NCBI GenBank assembly: GCA_025200525.1
Contig: CM045762.1
Location: forward strand, 124,749,752-124,813,751
DNA length: 64,000 nt
Origin: Camellia lanceoleosa
Lineage: Eukaryota > Streptophyta > Magnoliopsida > Ericales > Theaceae
Direction of reading: 5' to 3'
A program made the position numbers and the translations under genes. Below are positions 23,061 to 35,089 of this stretch, piece after piece. The number at the start of each line of letters is the position of its first letter. Position 1 is the stretch's first letter. The notes below the pieces were generated by a model. The model had not been told where the DNA came from and made no database searches. It saw nothing but the letters and a program-made list of their open reading frames with translations.

Positions 23061-23335
23061 ACAAAAAAAAAAAAAAAAAAATGTAGCTACATTTTCTCAT
23101 TATCACGTTTAGATAAGTAGGAAAGTAAAACATATAAGAGAGATATAAACAAGATTTATTTTTTTTCTCTAAGGGATAATCTCAGTATTATAAATATTTC
23201 ATAATTAATGGACATGTTCCTTATTAAATCTTACCACTTTTGGTAAAAAATAAAAAGGAGACTTATGTGTAGGTACTAATAGGTAGACTTATTGTCCAAT
23301 AAGTCCTATAATAATTAATGCCGTTTTGCATCATA
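23061..23335. other. Poly(A)/AT-rich spacer
   Basis: A 19-base A run at about 23065 and AT-rich sequence, with nothing else recognised. Confidence 0.6.
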
Positions 23336-23647
23336 CACTATTAAAAATTGTTACTAATTGTTAATTTTCAACGACAATTTGAAAATTACCACAAAAAATG
23401 TCACTAATTATAAGTTTTAGTGACATTTTAAAAAAATCGTCACAAAAAAAGGTCACTAATTTTAAACTTTCAACGACAGTTTAAAATTGTCACAGACAAA
23501 TGTCACTAATTATAAGTTTTTAGCGATAATTTATAAAAATTGTGATGAAAAGAAGTCTTTAATTGTCAATTTTTATTGACATGCAAAAAATATAAAAAAA
23601 AAAATTATTTTTAGCAACGATTTTATTAGGACTTATTTTCAATAGTG
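23336..23647. mobile_element. CACTA-ended MITE, 312 bp
   Basis: Begins CACTATTAAAAATTG and ends CTTATTTTCAATAGTG; the termini are inverted complements with the CACTA signature. The interior is built of subterminal repeats of the type GTCACTAATTATAAGTTTTAGTGAC, as in CACTA-superfamily (EnSpm) elements. A 3-bp target duplication is not evident (ATA versus CTT), so one end may be shifted or mutated. No transposase. Confidence 0.7.
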
Positions 23648-26600
23648 CTTGATGGAAATTAAGTCTAACTATTATGACCTATTAATAGTTTACCCAAAAT
23701 AAAATAGACAAATAAGAAAATATTTTTTTCACCATTTATTACCAAATTTATAAACTAAAGAGAGTTCTCTTTTTTCATTATTGTTCACCAAATAACTCAG
23801 TCCAAACCAAGTGTAAGTTCACTGACAGTTGCTTTCACCTCTCTCACACGCGCCTCTATTGATTTCAAGGCATGTAAGTTCCAAATTCAATTGATTTGTC
23901 ATCTTTTCATTGGATCTTGCTATTGATTTGTGATTTGCTATGTATGAATGACAAATAAAGATGAATATGACTACCACATAGTCATTCTACAAATAAAGAT
24001 GAATATGCAAAGCAGAGTCATTGAGTACCCATTTTGCTCTATCTCAATATTAAACTCTTGTCACTCTCTCTCTCTCTCTATCTCTTTTTGTTTTTTTTTT
24101 TTTTGTTTTTTTTTATTTTATAGATACATACATATGTATACATATGCATATATTATTTGGCATGTGTTTGGTTGATTTGGTTGTTGCAGATCCTGCTTGA
24201 GGAAAGGAAGAAGGGGTTTGGGGGTGGGGATGACAGAAATTCAGGGACTGAATTTATTAAATTTAACAGATTATTTTGCATAATATTCTTCATATATATT
24301 ACACTAATCAATTAAAAGGTTGAAAGCGGTTTGATTACGGATAGCAAATTTATCAATTTGTTATCTACGATTTTATTATAATTTTATCGTCAAATCGCAT
24401 CAAACCACACCGCACACACCCCTAGCATGGAGTATTACTCCGAGAACATTAGATAATTTCTCACAAAATAAACCAAAAAAATAAGTAAAAAGAATTCAGA
24501 AAATATTTTCTATGTTAGGCAAAACCTTCCCTGTCAACCAACTATACAAAATAGGCTAAATAACCAAAACAATAATAATGTTACTACCTTAAGCCTATAT
24601 AGAGGCATCTATAAAGTATGAACACCTCTCTAGAGGTCACATACAGATGTCGGACATGGGAGGAAGTGACCCTGGGGACACACAGTGTCCTATTTATTTA
24701 TTATAATTATTTAAATCATTAGAGTAACATACCTGAAGTTAATAAATTTAATGAGAATAAATATATAACATATAATAAATTTGTAAAATTATATATTTGG
24801 CACATGTCATTTGCATTTCATATCTTCTATTTTTTAAAATTTTAACTATTCATGCGTCTATAAGTCGGTATCTATGCTTCTTAGGTCATTCTACTCTTGT
24901 AAAGGTCCTCTTGTAAAATGCTCCTAAATAAGCCACATCAAGCACAATGGAACTGAACACCACGAATTCTGCTTTGCTTAACCACCCTGCCTCCCCAATC
25001 CCCACCAACTACACAAAATACCTTCACATCTCTATGAAATACCCAATCCCTTTTTGGAAAATTCCTCCTCAACCCAACATCTCAAAAGCCATCTCTACAC
25101 ACACCCCTAACATAATCTACCATCAAGGCTTCCTTATCAAACCTAAGAAGCACGGACACTCCCGAGGTGGAGTGTCAACACTCAGTCAATTGCTACCCAA
25201 CAGGTATTGTACTATTTGTTTATTTTTTAAAATTTGGACACACTTTGAACAGTTGAACAAGCGTATTAATCACCTACAAATAACGATTTGTTTTTGTAAG
25301 ATAAGTACGTAGTCACGCAATGATAAATGAAAAACAAAGTAGATTTATACAAATTAATACCTCCTTTTGACCTCAAGAGTTAGAGTTTTGTTGTTCTGTA
25401 TTGATCAGTGAATAAGATATTCATATAAATGACATATAATAACTATCTAAACTATGCATTTTGTGTCTCCCTACATGTCACGTCTTGCATATTTTAAAAG
25501 CTATTGTGTGGCATGCCCGTATCTATGACTCTTAGTTGTCAACAACAAGAAGAAAATAGCAAGAAAGGCCCTATCAAGAGCCCCTTCTCAACACCACTTG
25601 TGTTTCCAAAACTTCACTCCATCCCCTTTAGATGTTATTAAAAAAAGTTTTACAATGACCTATGGTAGACAAATTTCTCTTCTACAAATAAATTTCCAAG
25701 ATGCATATTTTTCAGTTCTTCAAACTACAGCACTTTTTATTTATCTTCTGCTATCTGCATTTTCAAGCGTCAATTTTTAACTTTCCAAAACCTATCTTGC
25801 CCTCTTAATATTGCTAAAAGTTTTTGTTCCTCCTAATAAATTCTGAGATTGCACTCTTAAGCCATGACACCTAGCTAGAATGATAACAGTATACTCTTTA
25901 TGTCATGACATGTAGCTAGAATCCTGTTGTGTGAATAATTAGAAAAAAGAAAAGTAACGTAGAACCAGTTTGGTTATAATAAAAATTCACAATTGATCAA
26001 TGCATCTCCTAAAGTCGATTGAAACTAGATGAATTATTTGTGTGAACTACAGATAATGTTAAAAAAAAAAATACTTAGAATGATTGCAGAATAAAAGATC
26101 AGAAAAAGAAATAGAACATAGTGCAATGATGTTACAACAAAGGAGTGGATGATCTTATTATATTTGTCTAATCAAACATTACATAGTTATTAAAAATAAC
26201 AAGGCATACTAAGAGAAATCCACACGTTGTCTTGGTCAACAGCAACAATAATAATAAAACATAAGAAAGAGCCATGCTGATTTTGGAGGGAGAGAAGAAG
26301 ATGCCATTTTTTCTCTTTTCCTTCAATTTCAATTTTGTATTTTACAATCCCCTGCAATTGAATTTCCTTCAACCGTATGTGTTGGCGGAAAGACCAGAAT
26401 CTATCAACTTCAACGCAAATCTATATTTCCTATGACAAAAAATGCAACAAACATTAACAATGGAATGAACTAAAACAAAAATAAAAAACATATCATATTA
26501 AAAATACTAAAAAAATTGTTTCAGATTTTAGAGTTTTTTAGAGAAAACACTTTTAAATGTTTTAGAGGGAAACCTTGACAAAAGAAATTTGTTGTCTTTA

Positions 26601-26807
26601 GCATCGTGGAACCTGAATTGGAGTTCATCCAAGTTTCAAATCCAAGAATGAATTATGTTCCCTAAATTGGATTTATAGTGGTTAAATCAAGTTCACCTAT
26701 AATATCAAAACATGTCGACAGAAATTATTCATGAACCGACAAATTAATTGTATAGCATGAAAATTTAGGAAGCAAACCTTGAATTGACATTTTTGGCGTT
26801 TTGAGCT
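23648..26807. other. 3.2-kb region with no recognised gene
   Basis: AT-rich with CT/T microsatellite runs (24063-24120). It has several short open frames, the longest (24947-25312, plus, 121 codons, starting MELNTTNSALLNHPAS) without any motif I recognise. The 26000-26807 part is the 3' flank of the NLR gene and may hold its 3' UTR and polyadenylation site. No transposon termini were resolved. Confidence 0.5.
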
Positions 26808-29624
26808 TTACTCAGACCTTTGTCTTTCACGTGTGACTTGGAAATCTTGAAGACTATAGGTTTTGTAGTATAATCCTCTAGACTTGAATGAGAACTTGAT
26901 ATCGGGTATATGCTGAATAATCCAATAGTCTTCTCCTTCTTCCGGTTGCATTCTACCTAAGAACTTTATTGGCATATCAGTAAAGGAAAGAGTTGCGAGT
27001 CTTTTGAGGTGGTGGAAGCCATAGGGTACCTCCTTCAGTTGCGGGCTAGGCCCAATCCATAGTTCTTCAAGAAGAGGCAACGCTCCATCCTCTATTACCA
27101 TGGAATTCAATCGCTTCAAGCCTTGTAGATATAACACCTTAAGTTTTTGAAACCCTCCAACCTCAAAATGCAAACTCTGTCCATCATAACCCTGATAGAT
27201 ATCAAGCTTTAGTAAATTAGGCAACACTTGAAGGGATTTTATTGCATTAGCGGTCAAACCTGTCCAGTGTAGACGTATTACGAATAGATGTTGTAGTTTT
27301 GGGATCCAATCTGGCAACGTCACTAAATATCCCCCCACGTAGAGACGTTCAAGATATTCAGGTGGTGAAGAAAGAGAATGTAAATCCATAATCTCATCTT
27401 CACTTTTAGCCCGTATCGCCAAAACCCTGAGGTGTTTCATCTTCTCAATGGCAGCACAAAGAACCCTCCCATTTTCTCTTCTCACTTTGCCAACGCCAAA
27501 CTTCCTCAACTGCCTCAAATTTTCCAGCTCTTTAAGAACAAGGTTGCCCCATTCTTCTTCTTCTTCATGTGCCTCCACACCAAACAACTTTTGCAACTGT
27601 TCTAAACGCCCTATCCCTCCTTTTATCTTCACTGCTCTTATAGTATCCAAACTTATATCAATATCATAGTTATAAAAAACGCTTAGAAGATGTCGCAACT
27701 TATGGAGCCTATTGATCTCGATTGGTAGCTCAAGCACGAGAGAGCATCTCAAATTCAAAGTTTGCAGGTTTTGTAGCTTACCAATAGACTTTGGAATTGT
27801 CTTCACACTTGTATTCTTCACACTTAGGTATCGCAAATGAAGCAGATTCCCCACTTCTTCATGTAGTTGATCTAGAGGAGCATCTTGAAGATCTAGCACT
27901 TTTAAAAGCTTGAAATTTGCAGATAGTTCACCCAGCAAGGACTTGTTTGGCAGCTCTCCCACTGCAAAAAGGAAAAAAGAACGAATTCGGGAAATATGTG
28001 TGCTTTCCTGAACCTTATCCATTCTGTTCTTCATATGCATTGATAGTCGTCGACTTTGATTATTGAGACTTGAATCCTCGTCTGCTAAAACATGGCAGAA
28101 ACTCAACTCCTCGGACTTTGAGAGGATGATCTCACGCACTACATCATGAACCCGGCAATTCTTAACTCTTCCGTTAATTTTTGTACTTGACACTTGAATC
28201 AGGTTTCTAAGGATGAGCTCAATCAAGTATTCTTCTGCAACTTCTTCCAATGTTTTGCCTTTTTGTTCTTCAATGAAACCCTCAGCCATCCAAAGTCGAA
28301 CTAGTCTTCCACAAGTGATAGAATAATCCTCGGGTATTATACCGAAGTACAAGAAACACGGTTTGAGGAAGTAAGGCAAATTGTGGTAACTAAGCAACAC
28401 AATTTTTTTGATGCCTGTAAGATTAGGATTCCTTTCTAACTCAGAGCCAAGGCTATCATAGAATTTTTGCCATTCGGATACAACCCTATTTTTAGTGGAC
28501 AGCAGACCGCCTATTGCCACAATTGCAAGCGGTAATCCTTCACATTTTCTAACAATCTCGTGAGATACTTTCTCCAATTCGGAGGGACAAACACCCCCAA
28601 AGTCCCATTGGAAGGCTTTCATACAAAAGAGTCCCCAAGCCTCGTTTTCAGGTAGGGATTGAATCTCATAGACATAATCAAGTGAAGATTCTTTGCAAAA
28701 ACTAGCAACTTCTTTGTTGCGTGTGGTTATAATTACCCTACTTCCTTTGCTATTTTTAGGTAAAGCATGTTTTATGAATCTCCAAAAGTCTGTTCTCCAA
28801 ACATCGTCAAAAACAATTTCATACCTCTTTTGAAGTAAATATCCTCTGACGTTGTTAGTGAGCGAGTTTCGGTCCATAGCATCGATTCCCAGAGGTGGAG
28901 ACTCATTTCTTGATTGGTATAGCTGCTTTATCATCATTCTGAGAATCTCTTCTATCTTGTATGATTGAGAAACAGTGATCCAAGCACGACAATCAAAATG
29001 CTCAAGCACTTTTTGATTGTCGTGAACTTTCTTAGCAAGAGTGGTCTTTCCAATCCCGCCCATACCTACTAGCGAGATCACCATCCGATTTGTCTCTCCA
29101 CTTACCAACATGTCAACCAATTCTTCTCTGGTGTATTCAATACCCACAACTTCATCTTCCTCCACGAAAAGCGAAGCGACACGAGGATCGTCTTGATCAG
29201 TTTCACTGTTTGATGATTCATACCCACTAGCCTTTTTCTTGATCTCAACAATGGTTTGTTTAATTTCTTGAATCTTAGAGGCTATGTCATGTTGTGGCTT
29301 TAGTTTAACAATCGAGCGAGTGACTTTGTTGAGAAAATTGATGAATCCGCGACGCTGACGACGTTCTGACAAGTGAATCGTGTATTGGTCGAAGACATCC
29401 TCAATCTGTTGAGCCAACTCTCGAACTTGTTTCACCCAAGTTTTCGCGTTTTCGTTTCCTGTTTCAGCCCTCCAATCTGCATCTTTTAGTATTGATTTTA
29501 TGCTCTCCAATTCAGCTTTGATAATGAAAACTTCTCTGTGGACCTTCCTCAACAATTTTGGTTCATCATGGACTAACAATGCCTCCAAATTGTTGATAGT
29601 TGAGCATACTGCAACTTCTGCCAT
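26808..29624 (-). CDS. CC-NB-LRR disease resistance protein, RPM1-like
   Basis: Intracellular immune receptor that detects pathogen effectors or their damage and triggers defence. The intact single exon encodes 938 aa. The frame opens 21 codons earlier, at 29687, but the Lys/Arg-rich extension is atypical; MAEVAV at 29624 is where CNL proteins normally begin. In order: Rx-N coiled coil (1-150) with EDVFDQY (75-81), P-loop GMGGIGKTT (187-195), kinase-2 IVFDDVW (270-276), RNBS-B RVIITTR (296-302), GLPLAI (363-368), RNBS-D CFLYFGIIPEDY (423-434), VHD in the MHD position (492-494), then leucine-rich repeats from about 550 to near 910. The VHD form is common in RPM1-type proteins. Length and single-exon structure fit that clade. 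Kinase-2 has Phe where Leu is usual; both Asp are kept. It has no stops, unlike every other large frame in the window, so it is probably under selection. The recognised pathogen cannot be inferred. Confidence 0.95.
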   Translation of the reverse strand: MAEVAVCSTINNLEALLVHDEPKLLRKVHREVFIIKAELESIKSILKDADWRAETGNENAKTWVKQVRELAQQIEDVFDQYTIHLSERRQRRGFINFLNKVTRSIVKLKPQHDIASKIQEIKQTIVEIKKKASGYESSNSETDQDDPRVASLFVEEDEVVGIEYTREELVDMLVSGETNRMVISLVGMGGIGKTTLAKKVHDNQKVLEHFDCRAWITVSQSYKIEEILRMMIKQLYQSRNESPPLGIDAMDRNSLTNNVRGYLLQKRYEIVFDDVWRTDFWRFIKHALPKNSKGSRVIITTRNKEVASFCKESSLDYVYEIQSLPENEAWGLFCMKAFQWDFGGVCPSELEKVSHEIVRKCEGLPLAIVAIGGLLSTKNRVVSEWQKFYDSLGSELERNPNLTGIKKIVLLSYHNLPYFLKPCFLYFGIIPEDYSITCGRLVRLWMAEGFIEEQKGKTLEEVAEEYLIELILRNLIQVSSTKINGRVKNCRVHDVVREIILSKSEELSFCHVLADEDSSLNNQSRRLSMHMKNRMDKVQESTHISRIRSFFLFAVGELPNKSLLGELSANFKLLKVLDLQDAPLDQLHEEVGNLLHLRYLSVKNTSVKTIPKSIGKLQNLQTLNLRCSLVLELPIEINRLHKLRHLLSVFYNYDIDISLDTIRAVKIKGGIGRLEQLQKLFGVEAHEEEEEWGNLVLKELENLRQLRKFGVGKVRRENGRVLCAAIEKMKHLRVLAIRAKSEDEIMDLHSLSSPPEYLERLYVGGYLVTLPDWIPKLQHLFVIRLHWTGLTANAIKSLQVLPNLLKLDIYQGYDGQSLHFEVGGFQKLKVLYLQGLKRLNSMVIEDGALPLLEELWIGPSPQLKEVPYGFHHLKRLATLSFTDMPIKFLGRMQPEEGEDYWIIQHIPDIKFSFKSRGLYYKTYSLQDFQVTRERQRSE

Positions 29625-29687
29625 ATATTTTACTATTTTTTTTCTTTTTCTTTTTCTGTTTTTGGCTTCACTCAATACATGTAACAC

Positions 29688-30633
29688 ATATGATTAGCTT
29701 GCTATGATCATGTATGCACTCAGAGTTTGGTTACAATATTGTAGGTTTTTAGTTCAAGAATTGCTGATATAATAATGTATTTGACAAGTTGAAGGAAACT
29801 ACCTTACCTTTCAGCTATTGGAGTAGTTGGCCTATTCACATCAATACTTCTAGATAGTGAAAAAAATAAAAATATTTATGAATAAAATTACAAAAATAAA
29901 AATAATACGTGAATGAGATCTAATGGAGTTAAGATTTCAATGTTGAGGGGTGAACGTTAATACTAACAAAAATTTACAAGGAAAAAATGTATGAACTGAA
30001 ATATCATATGAAAAATATATATATATATATATATATATAAGCGTTGTTGTTGTTTTTTTTTTTTTTATCCACATTGATTGATTTATAAAAGACAATAAAT
30101 GTAAGACAATCTAAAATATGTTTAAAATATTTATAATAAAATCGATATTAAAATTTCAAATAATGTGATCAAATAATTGATATTATTCATCTTTTTTCTT
30201 TGTTGCAAGCTAGTGATTATAATTCACACTAGTTATGAGAAATAATTTTTTTTTTATTATATATATATATATTATAATTTGACCCTCGTGTCTTCATAGA
30301 TATAGAAGGACAATTACTTAATTTTATTTTTTAAACGTAGATGACACACCACTTAATTTTATTTTTTTTAAAACAAGAGACAATTATGTATAATTTAAAA
30401 ATAATTAATAATTAATAATAAAATAGTAGGGCCAAACACCCAATTTCTTTCTTTTTTATCTTATTATTTTTCTTTGTCCACAAAAGTAGTCAATAATACT
30501 TTTGTCTTTGTGGATTCTAGACTTCAAGGAAATGAGTGGACGGCAATTGCTAGCAGGTAGCAGGTCAGTATAGTCCTTTGCGTGTTGTTATTGTCATTGG
30601 TTAACCACGTGAAGTGGCCAACTTTGGGCTAAT
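29688..30633. other. NLR upstream region
   Basis: 5' flank of the minus-strand NLR gene, so its promoter should lie here. It is very AT-rich, with (TA)n runs near 30016-30038 and 30260-30275 and poly(T) near 30050. I cannot pick a specific TATA box. No gene. Confidence 0.55.
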
Positions 30634-31395
30634 TCTATTTTCACACGCCAATTTCTTTTAGTTCATATATTTAATAAAAAAAATTTATCAATATAATTTT
30701 ATTTTAAAATAAAAATATTATAATACCCTCATCTTCTTCTACCCAAATTCTAATTCTAAAACATCAAATTCATTTTCTATCTCCAGCGCCACCTCTCTTA
30801 TAGGTCATCCCCTTCCATCACCTCTTCCCTTCTTCGCCAACGATCACTTTCCGCCATGAATCACACTCCCACAAGTTTTCCACCGCGAATCACTCAGAGT
30901 TGACTATGGAGGTCTAGGATGGAGGGGGATGAGCTAGAAGTGGAGGTGGTGGTGGTGGTGGTGGTGGCGGAGGATTGAAAGTGGCGGCAATGGCAATAAA
31001 AGAGGAGTGGGTGAATGAAAAAAAACGGGTTATGTTTAATCTAGTTTTAGCATTTGTTTTCAAAATAAATAAATAAAAACTTCTCATTTCAATATGGTTT
31101 TATCTTTCTAGAGACAAAAAAAAATTAAAAATTAAAAAATATTTTTTTGGTATTTATTTTTGTCAAATTAATTTATAATTTTCTCAAAAAAATTTCAAAA
31201 AATTGATTCAAACATTGAAACCAAACATTACCTTTGGGTTTTAAAATTGAAAATGAGGATAATATTGGAATATAGAGATATGTACTAAGAATTTATATTT
31301 TTATAATGTGTGCATTGAGAAGGTGTTCAATAAGTGTGTGTACTAAGATGAATTAGTGTGTACTGAGATAAATTAGTGTGTAGAAATAAAATTAC
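30634..31395. mobile_element. MITE-like element with TIRs
   Basis: The left end GGCTAATTCTATTTTCACACG and the inverted complement of the right end, GGGTAATTTTATTTCTACACAC, are similar imperfect inverted repeats. The interior has a (GGT)n-type stretch at about 30940-30970 and no coding. The left half resembles 60825-60960, where a second copy appears to be interrupted by the LTR at 61487. Confidence 0.5.
31028..31250. repeat. Dispersed AT-rich repeat, copy 1
   Basis: Shares TTTTATCTTT.TAGAGA and TTTATTTTTGTCAAA.TA.TTT segments in the same order and orientation with 33640-33895. This indicates a dispersed, probably MITE-derived repeat on both sides of the hAT remnant. It lies within the MITE-like element described above. 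Confidence 0.5.
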
Positions 31396-31537
31396 CCCAA
31401 CTTTTGTGAAAATTATATTTGTGTGGGTTTTTAAGAAATAAAGGGACAAATGACACAATATAAGTGGTATGAAAAATTATTTCAAAATCATCAAAATAAT
31501 CTCTCTAACTTTTTTGAGAATAGTTATTTATTAGCAT

Positions 31538-33400
31538 CAGGGGTGTAAAATTGGCTCAGCGGAGATCCGATCAGGCTCCAGCCAAATTCAGGCCGAGCTG
31601 GCCTAGGGGTCCTCGGGCTTTAGGCCGAGCCCAGGCCCAAGCTTGATTTATTTGTTTTTATTTTTTTCCAACTTAAGTACACAATGGAAACAAAAAAATG
31701 ATAAAATGTAAATAATAATTTTGAAAAATGAAACGAAATATTACAAATTTATGATAGATGGTGGAGAAATTATATCATTATAGGTCAAGTACATCCCAAT
31801 TAGGTTGGCACCTACAAGATTTCCAATCATTTGCATTATACTCTACCTCAAAGAATAAAAATATTACAAAATTACATACTAAAAAGAAAAATTATTCATC
31901 AATCATCGAAGTTGGACTATTTATCCAGATTGCCCATTGTGATAGCATCCAAATCGGCTTGAATCCTTATTTTCTCGTTGACATTTTGTTTTCTTCCAGT
32001 TGCATACAAATAATCTCTTGTTATCATCAGTGTATCAACCATTTTGGGTGTAAGCCTACAACAGTAATCGCTCAACAGTCGTTCACCTGTACTAAAAACT
32101 ATTTTAGAAGCCACTATAGAAAAAGAAACGGTTAGTATATCACTGGTCATCTGTGCAAGCACATGCCATACATGCTCAAGTTGTTTCCATCAATCTAAAA
32201 TATCAAAATCTTCTGCTTCACTTTCATCAACACAAGGTTGATCCAAATAACGTTGTCACTTAGAACTATAAGTGGTTGCATTTTGAGATATTCTTCTATT
32301 TTTTAACTGTGATCAAATGTCAAATCCTCCACCACAAGATGAGCTTGTTGTAGTGTGTGCAAGTGGTCTAATTACAACTACAACATTCTTATATTCCTCA
32401 AACAATAATTGTTTGAGTGTTTCAATAATAGAGGCAAATTGATCTTCGTTACCGAAAATAAGTTGTAAAAAAATTTGTAAACCAATATCTTTACACCTAG
32501 GATCCATTACGATATAGCTAAACCAAAAATGTGTGGTAATGGATCAAAATAATTATTAAATTTTTGCTGATTGATCAAAAAAATTTAAAAGATCTTTATG
32601 TAAGGCTATGTGGGCCCAATCATCTAGTTCAGGTAATTCCTCTAATTGTCATCAATTGAAAAAATAAATCTACAATTCTTCTTTGTTTTAACGTTACATT
32701 TAACATATTGTATGTTAAATTTCACTTGATTTCTACGTCTAAAGGTAATTTTCTGCATTCATGTGCTCTTGTTGACATAATTTTCTACACATCAAGCCGT
32801 TTAACAAAACTATTAATTGTAATAATCGCATTTCTTATTGCTATTACAGAATCATCATTTTGACTCATAACTTCTTTAACATTCAAATTTAAAACATAAG
32901 CACAACAACAAATATGAAATAAAGTACCACTAAAAGGTAATGGTAGAGTTAATTTAAGATAAGATATAGTTTGATTATAATGCATTGCATTATCTAAATT
33001 AATTGTAAATATTTTATTTTGTAAAGCTCACTCAGATAATTCATTTTTATTGTTATCCCAAGTGAATGACCATTATATGGAAGTTTAACTAATTTAAATG
33101 AAATTATGTGTTCATTCAATTTTCAATCATTATCTATATAATGTGTAATAATGCATTGATATTCTAATCGTTGCTTTGAGTTCCACATATTAGATGTTAA
33201 ATAAAAATTTTCATTCAAAATTTTTAAAATATTAAATAATTCAATTTTGACCTCTTGACAATTCATTAATACTATGTTTCAAGTAGAATTTTTTTGAAAA
33301 AACTTAATATTGAAATGTATAAGCTTCTTGAACTAATTTAGAAAAATCACTACATTCACTCATACTAAAAGGGTGGCTGAAAATTTATTTAAAATTTCTA
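31538..33400 (-). pseudogene. hAT transposase remnant
   Basis: Decayed transposase of the plant hAT (RICESLEEPER-like zinc-finger BED) group, minus strand. In reading order the fragments are: HICCCAYVLNLNVKEV near 32900 (family HxRCCAHILNL motif), MDPRCKDIG near 32505, and the dimerisation tail VSFSIVASKIVFSTGERLL near 32100 (family VASESAFSTGGRVL). Frameshifts and stops separate them and the BED finger is not seen. CAGGGGTGTAAA at 31538 is a typical hAT terminus with a G+C-rich GGCCGAGCCCAGG subterminal stretch. The other terminus was not found. Confidence 0.8.
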
Positions 33401-33639
33401 ACATTTTTTTTTTTTTAATTGATTGAAATAGTAACATTTAAGACTTTTATGTTGGCCGATGAGAAATAAAAGAAACTACCAAAAAACCTCTCCAACTTTT
33501 GGCAATTGATATTTCCTTAGCACACTTTAATCCTGTGCTCAATAATTATTTGTTTGAATTATATTTATATTATAAAAAAATTATGATTATTTTTAAAATT
33601 GTATTAATCGTCTATTATTGAAAAACAAATGTGATTCAA

Positions 33640-33895
33640 ATTTATAGGCTATATTTGGTTTCCTCTTTACAAACTTATTTCAAATTTGTTTTCTAAAAAA
33701 TTTAAAATTTGTTTTGTAAAAAAATGAAAAAAATTAAAAGCACTTATCATTTTTATATAGTTTTATCTTTTTAGAGAGCGGAAATAATTTTAAAAATTCA
33801 AAAATATATTTTTAATATTTATTTTTGTCAAACTAGTTTCTATTTTTTCAAAACAAATTTAAAAAATAGTTGCTGAAATTTAAAACAAACAAGGC
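33640..33895. repeat. Dispersed AT-rich repeat, copy 2
   Basis: Direct-orientation counterpart of 31028-31250. It begins near ATATTTGGTTTCC and ends near AAAACAAACAAGGC, a weak inverted-repeat pair suggestive of a MITE. Confidence 0.5.
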
Positions 33896-33992
33896 GATGT
33901 CAACTCCAAAATAAACTCATCTTATCTAAACGATCTCTTAAATTAAACTGCCAACTTAAGAAAATTCAAAAAAAAATTTATATATATATTTA

Positions 33993-34530
33993 TGTGAGTG
34001 TTGATTTCCGACCACACAACCAAACTAGGAATTTAGCTGGAGAGCACCGGCAAAATAGATTAAGCCAACCACCTATCAACAAGAAGATGAGAATACTGCG
34101 GTGGTTCATCTACCCGGAGGCACTCCGACGATCAAGTCAATCAACCTATCTCTCAAAGATATCAAAATAGTGCTTCAACTCATGAGTCAAAACATACCTC
34201 TGACCCACGAGGGTGCCTCACTTTTATAACCAGCAGTGACCTGATTCCCTAGAAGCCTCACTTCATTGGGCTCAAGCTCAATGCTCATCTTGGACTCTTG
34301 GCTAGATAGAGATAAACTTCTCATAAGCCTTATCCTTATCCAGACTAAGATCCTCTTATGTTCTAGGACTCTTGTCCCTTATCCGAATACCTCAGGATTC
34401 CGGCATTACCGTAGAACATCTCAGTAATGTCGTAGTCACCTCGGCAACATGACTCATCCACGTGGCACCCTAGCCAACATCTCAAGGCTATCTTGGCCAC
34501 GTAGTGCCATTCACAAAATACTTCCCCACA
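33993..34530 (-). repeat. Gypsy 3' LTR
   Basis: Plus-strand ends TGTGAGTGTTGATTTC and ...CTTCCCCACA; 538 bp, TG...CA on either strand. It matches the split LTR at 56175-56398 plus 59848-60156 (533 bp together). On the minus strand the polypurine tract ACTTAGGGGGCAAT (34531-34545) abuts its start TGTGGGGAAG. Confidence 0.9.
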
Positions 34531-34545
34531 ATTGCCCCCTAAGTT
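34531..34545 (-). promoter_or_regulatory. Gypsy polypurine tract
   Basis: Minus strand AACTTAGGGGGCAAT directly before the 3' LTR start. It is the expected primer site for plus-strand DNA synthesis. Confidence 0.7.
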
Positions 34546-35089
34546 CTATTACCTCGGTAACCTGAAGTGATGGAACCTACATAGCTTGTCCACATAACAT
34601 GTCGGCTCAAAACACATATACTACTCCGACCGATATCATGACTCGTCGACTTCAAGTAACCAAGACTCAGTTGCCCACTTTATCAAGAATCAAGAACCAA
34701 GCTCTTTAAGCATTTCAACCGAGATCGCTCCTCCAGTCAAGGTTATTGCCTCATTATTTCAAGAATTTCAAGAGTTTCAACTGCACATGAGCTGTCACGC
34801 ATAGTCATTTCAACCGTTTCTTCCACGTGTCCCATTCTTACTGGCTGGTACTAGGCAGAAGCTGTCAAGTCGCGTCGTTTCTGTCCACGTCGCATGACAG
34901 ACACGTCTTCCAAGGCAACTTCATTACGTTTTGCCGCCTTTTTAGTTTTTTATAAGACTTTCCTCATCTCTCTTTGTCTCTTCACTTCTGCAAAATACAA
35001 TTTCTCTTTCTTCCCAAATTTTCTCTCTCTACAAAACCCCCATTTTCAAGCCCTTCCAAGCTCTACAACTGCTCCATTCGTCACCGCCA
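34546..35089. other. Spacer between 3' LTR and accessory gene
   Basis: Non-coding. A TTTTTTATAAGAC TATA-like motif near 34947, about 140 bp before the accessory ATG, may be that gene's promoter. A CT-rich leader (TCTCTCTACAAAACCCC) follows. Confidence 0.5.

Noticed and set aside
24947..25312. 121-codon open frame (MELNTTNSALLNHPAS...)
   Set aside because: No motif or homology recognised and no splice context. It could be a gene fragment but cannot be supported.
29625..29687. 21-residue N-terminal extension of the NLR (MLHVLSEAKNRKRKRKKIVKY)
   Set aside because: CNL proteins start at MAEVAV-type sequence. The extension is Lys/Arg-rich from an A-rich leader and has no family support, so the start was set at 29624.
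31490..33530. Similar 45-bp flanks (TCTCTCTAACTTTTTTGAG / CCTCTCCAACTTTTGGC) on both sides of the hAT remnant
   Set aside because: Too short and diverged to be LTRs or a target duplication of an 8-bp-TSD hAT element. Probably two copies of a dispersed AT-rich repeat.
33994..33998. GTGAG as the gypsy target duplication
   Set aside because: It does not match the right flank. Moving the LTR start to TGTGAGTGTTG at 33993 gives ATTTA/ATTTG, a better fit, and the 5' LTR has the same TGTGGG start.
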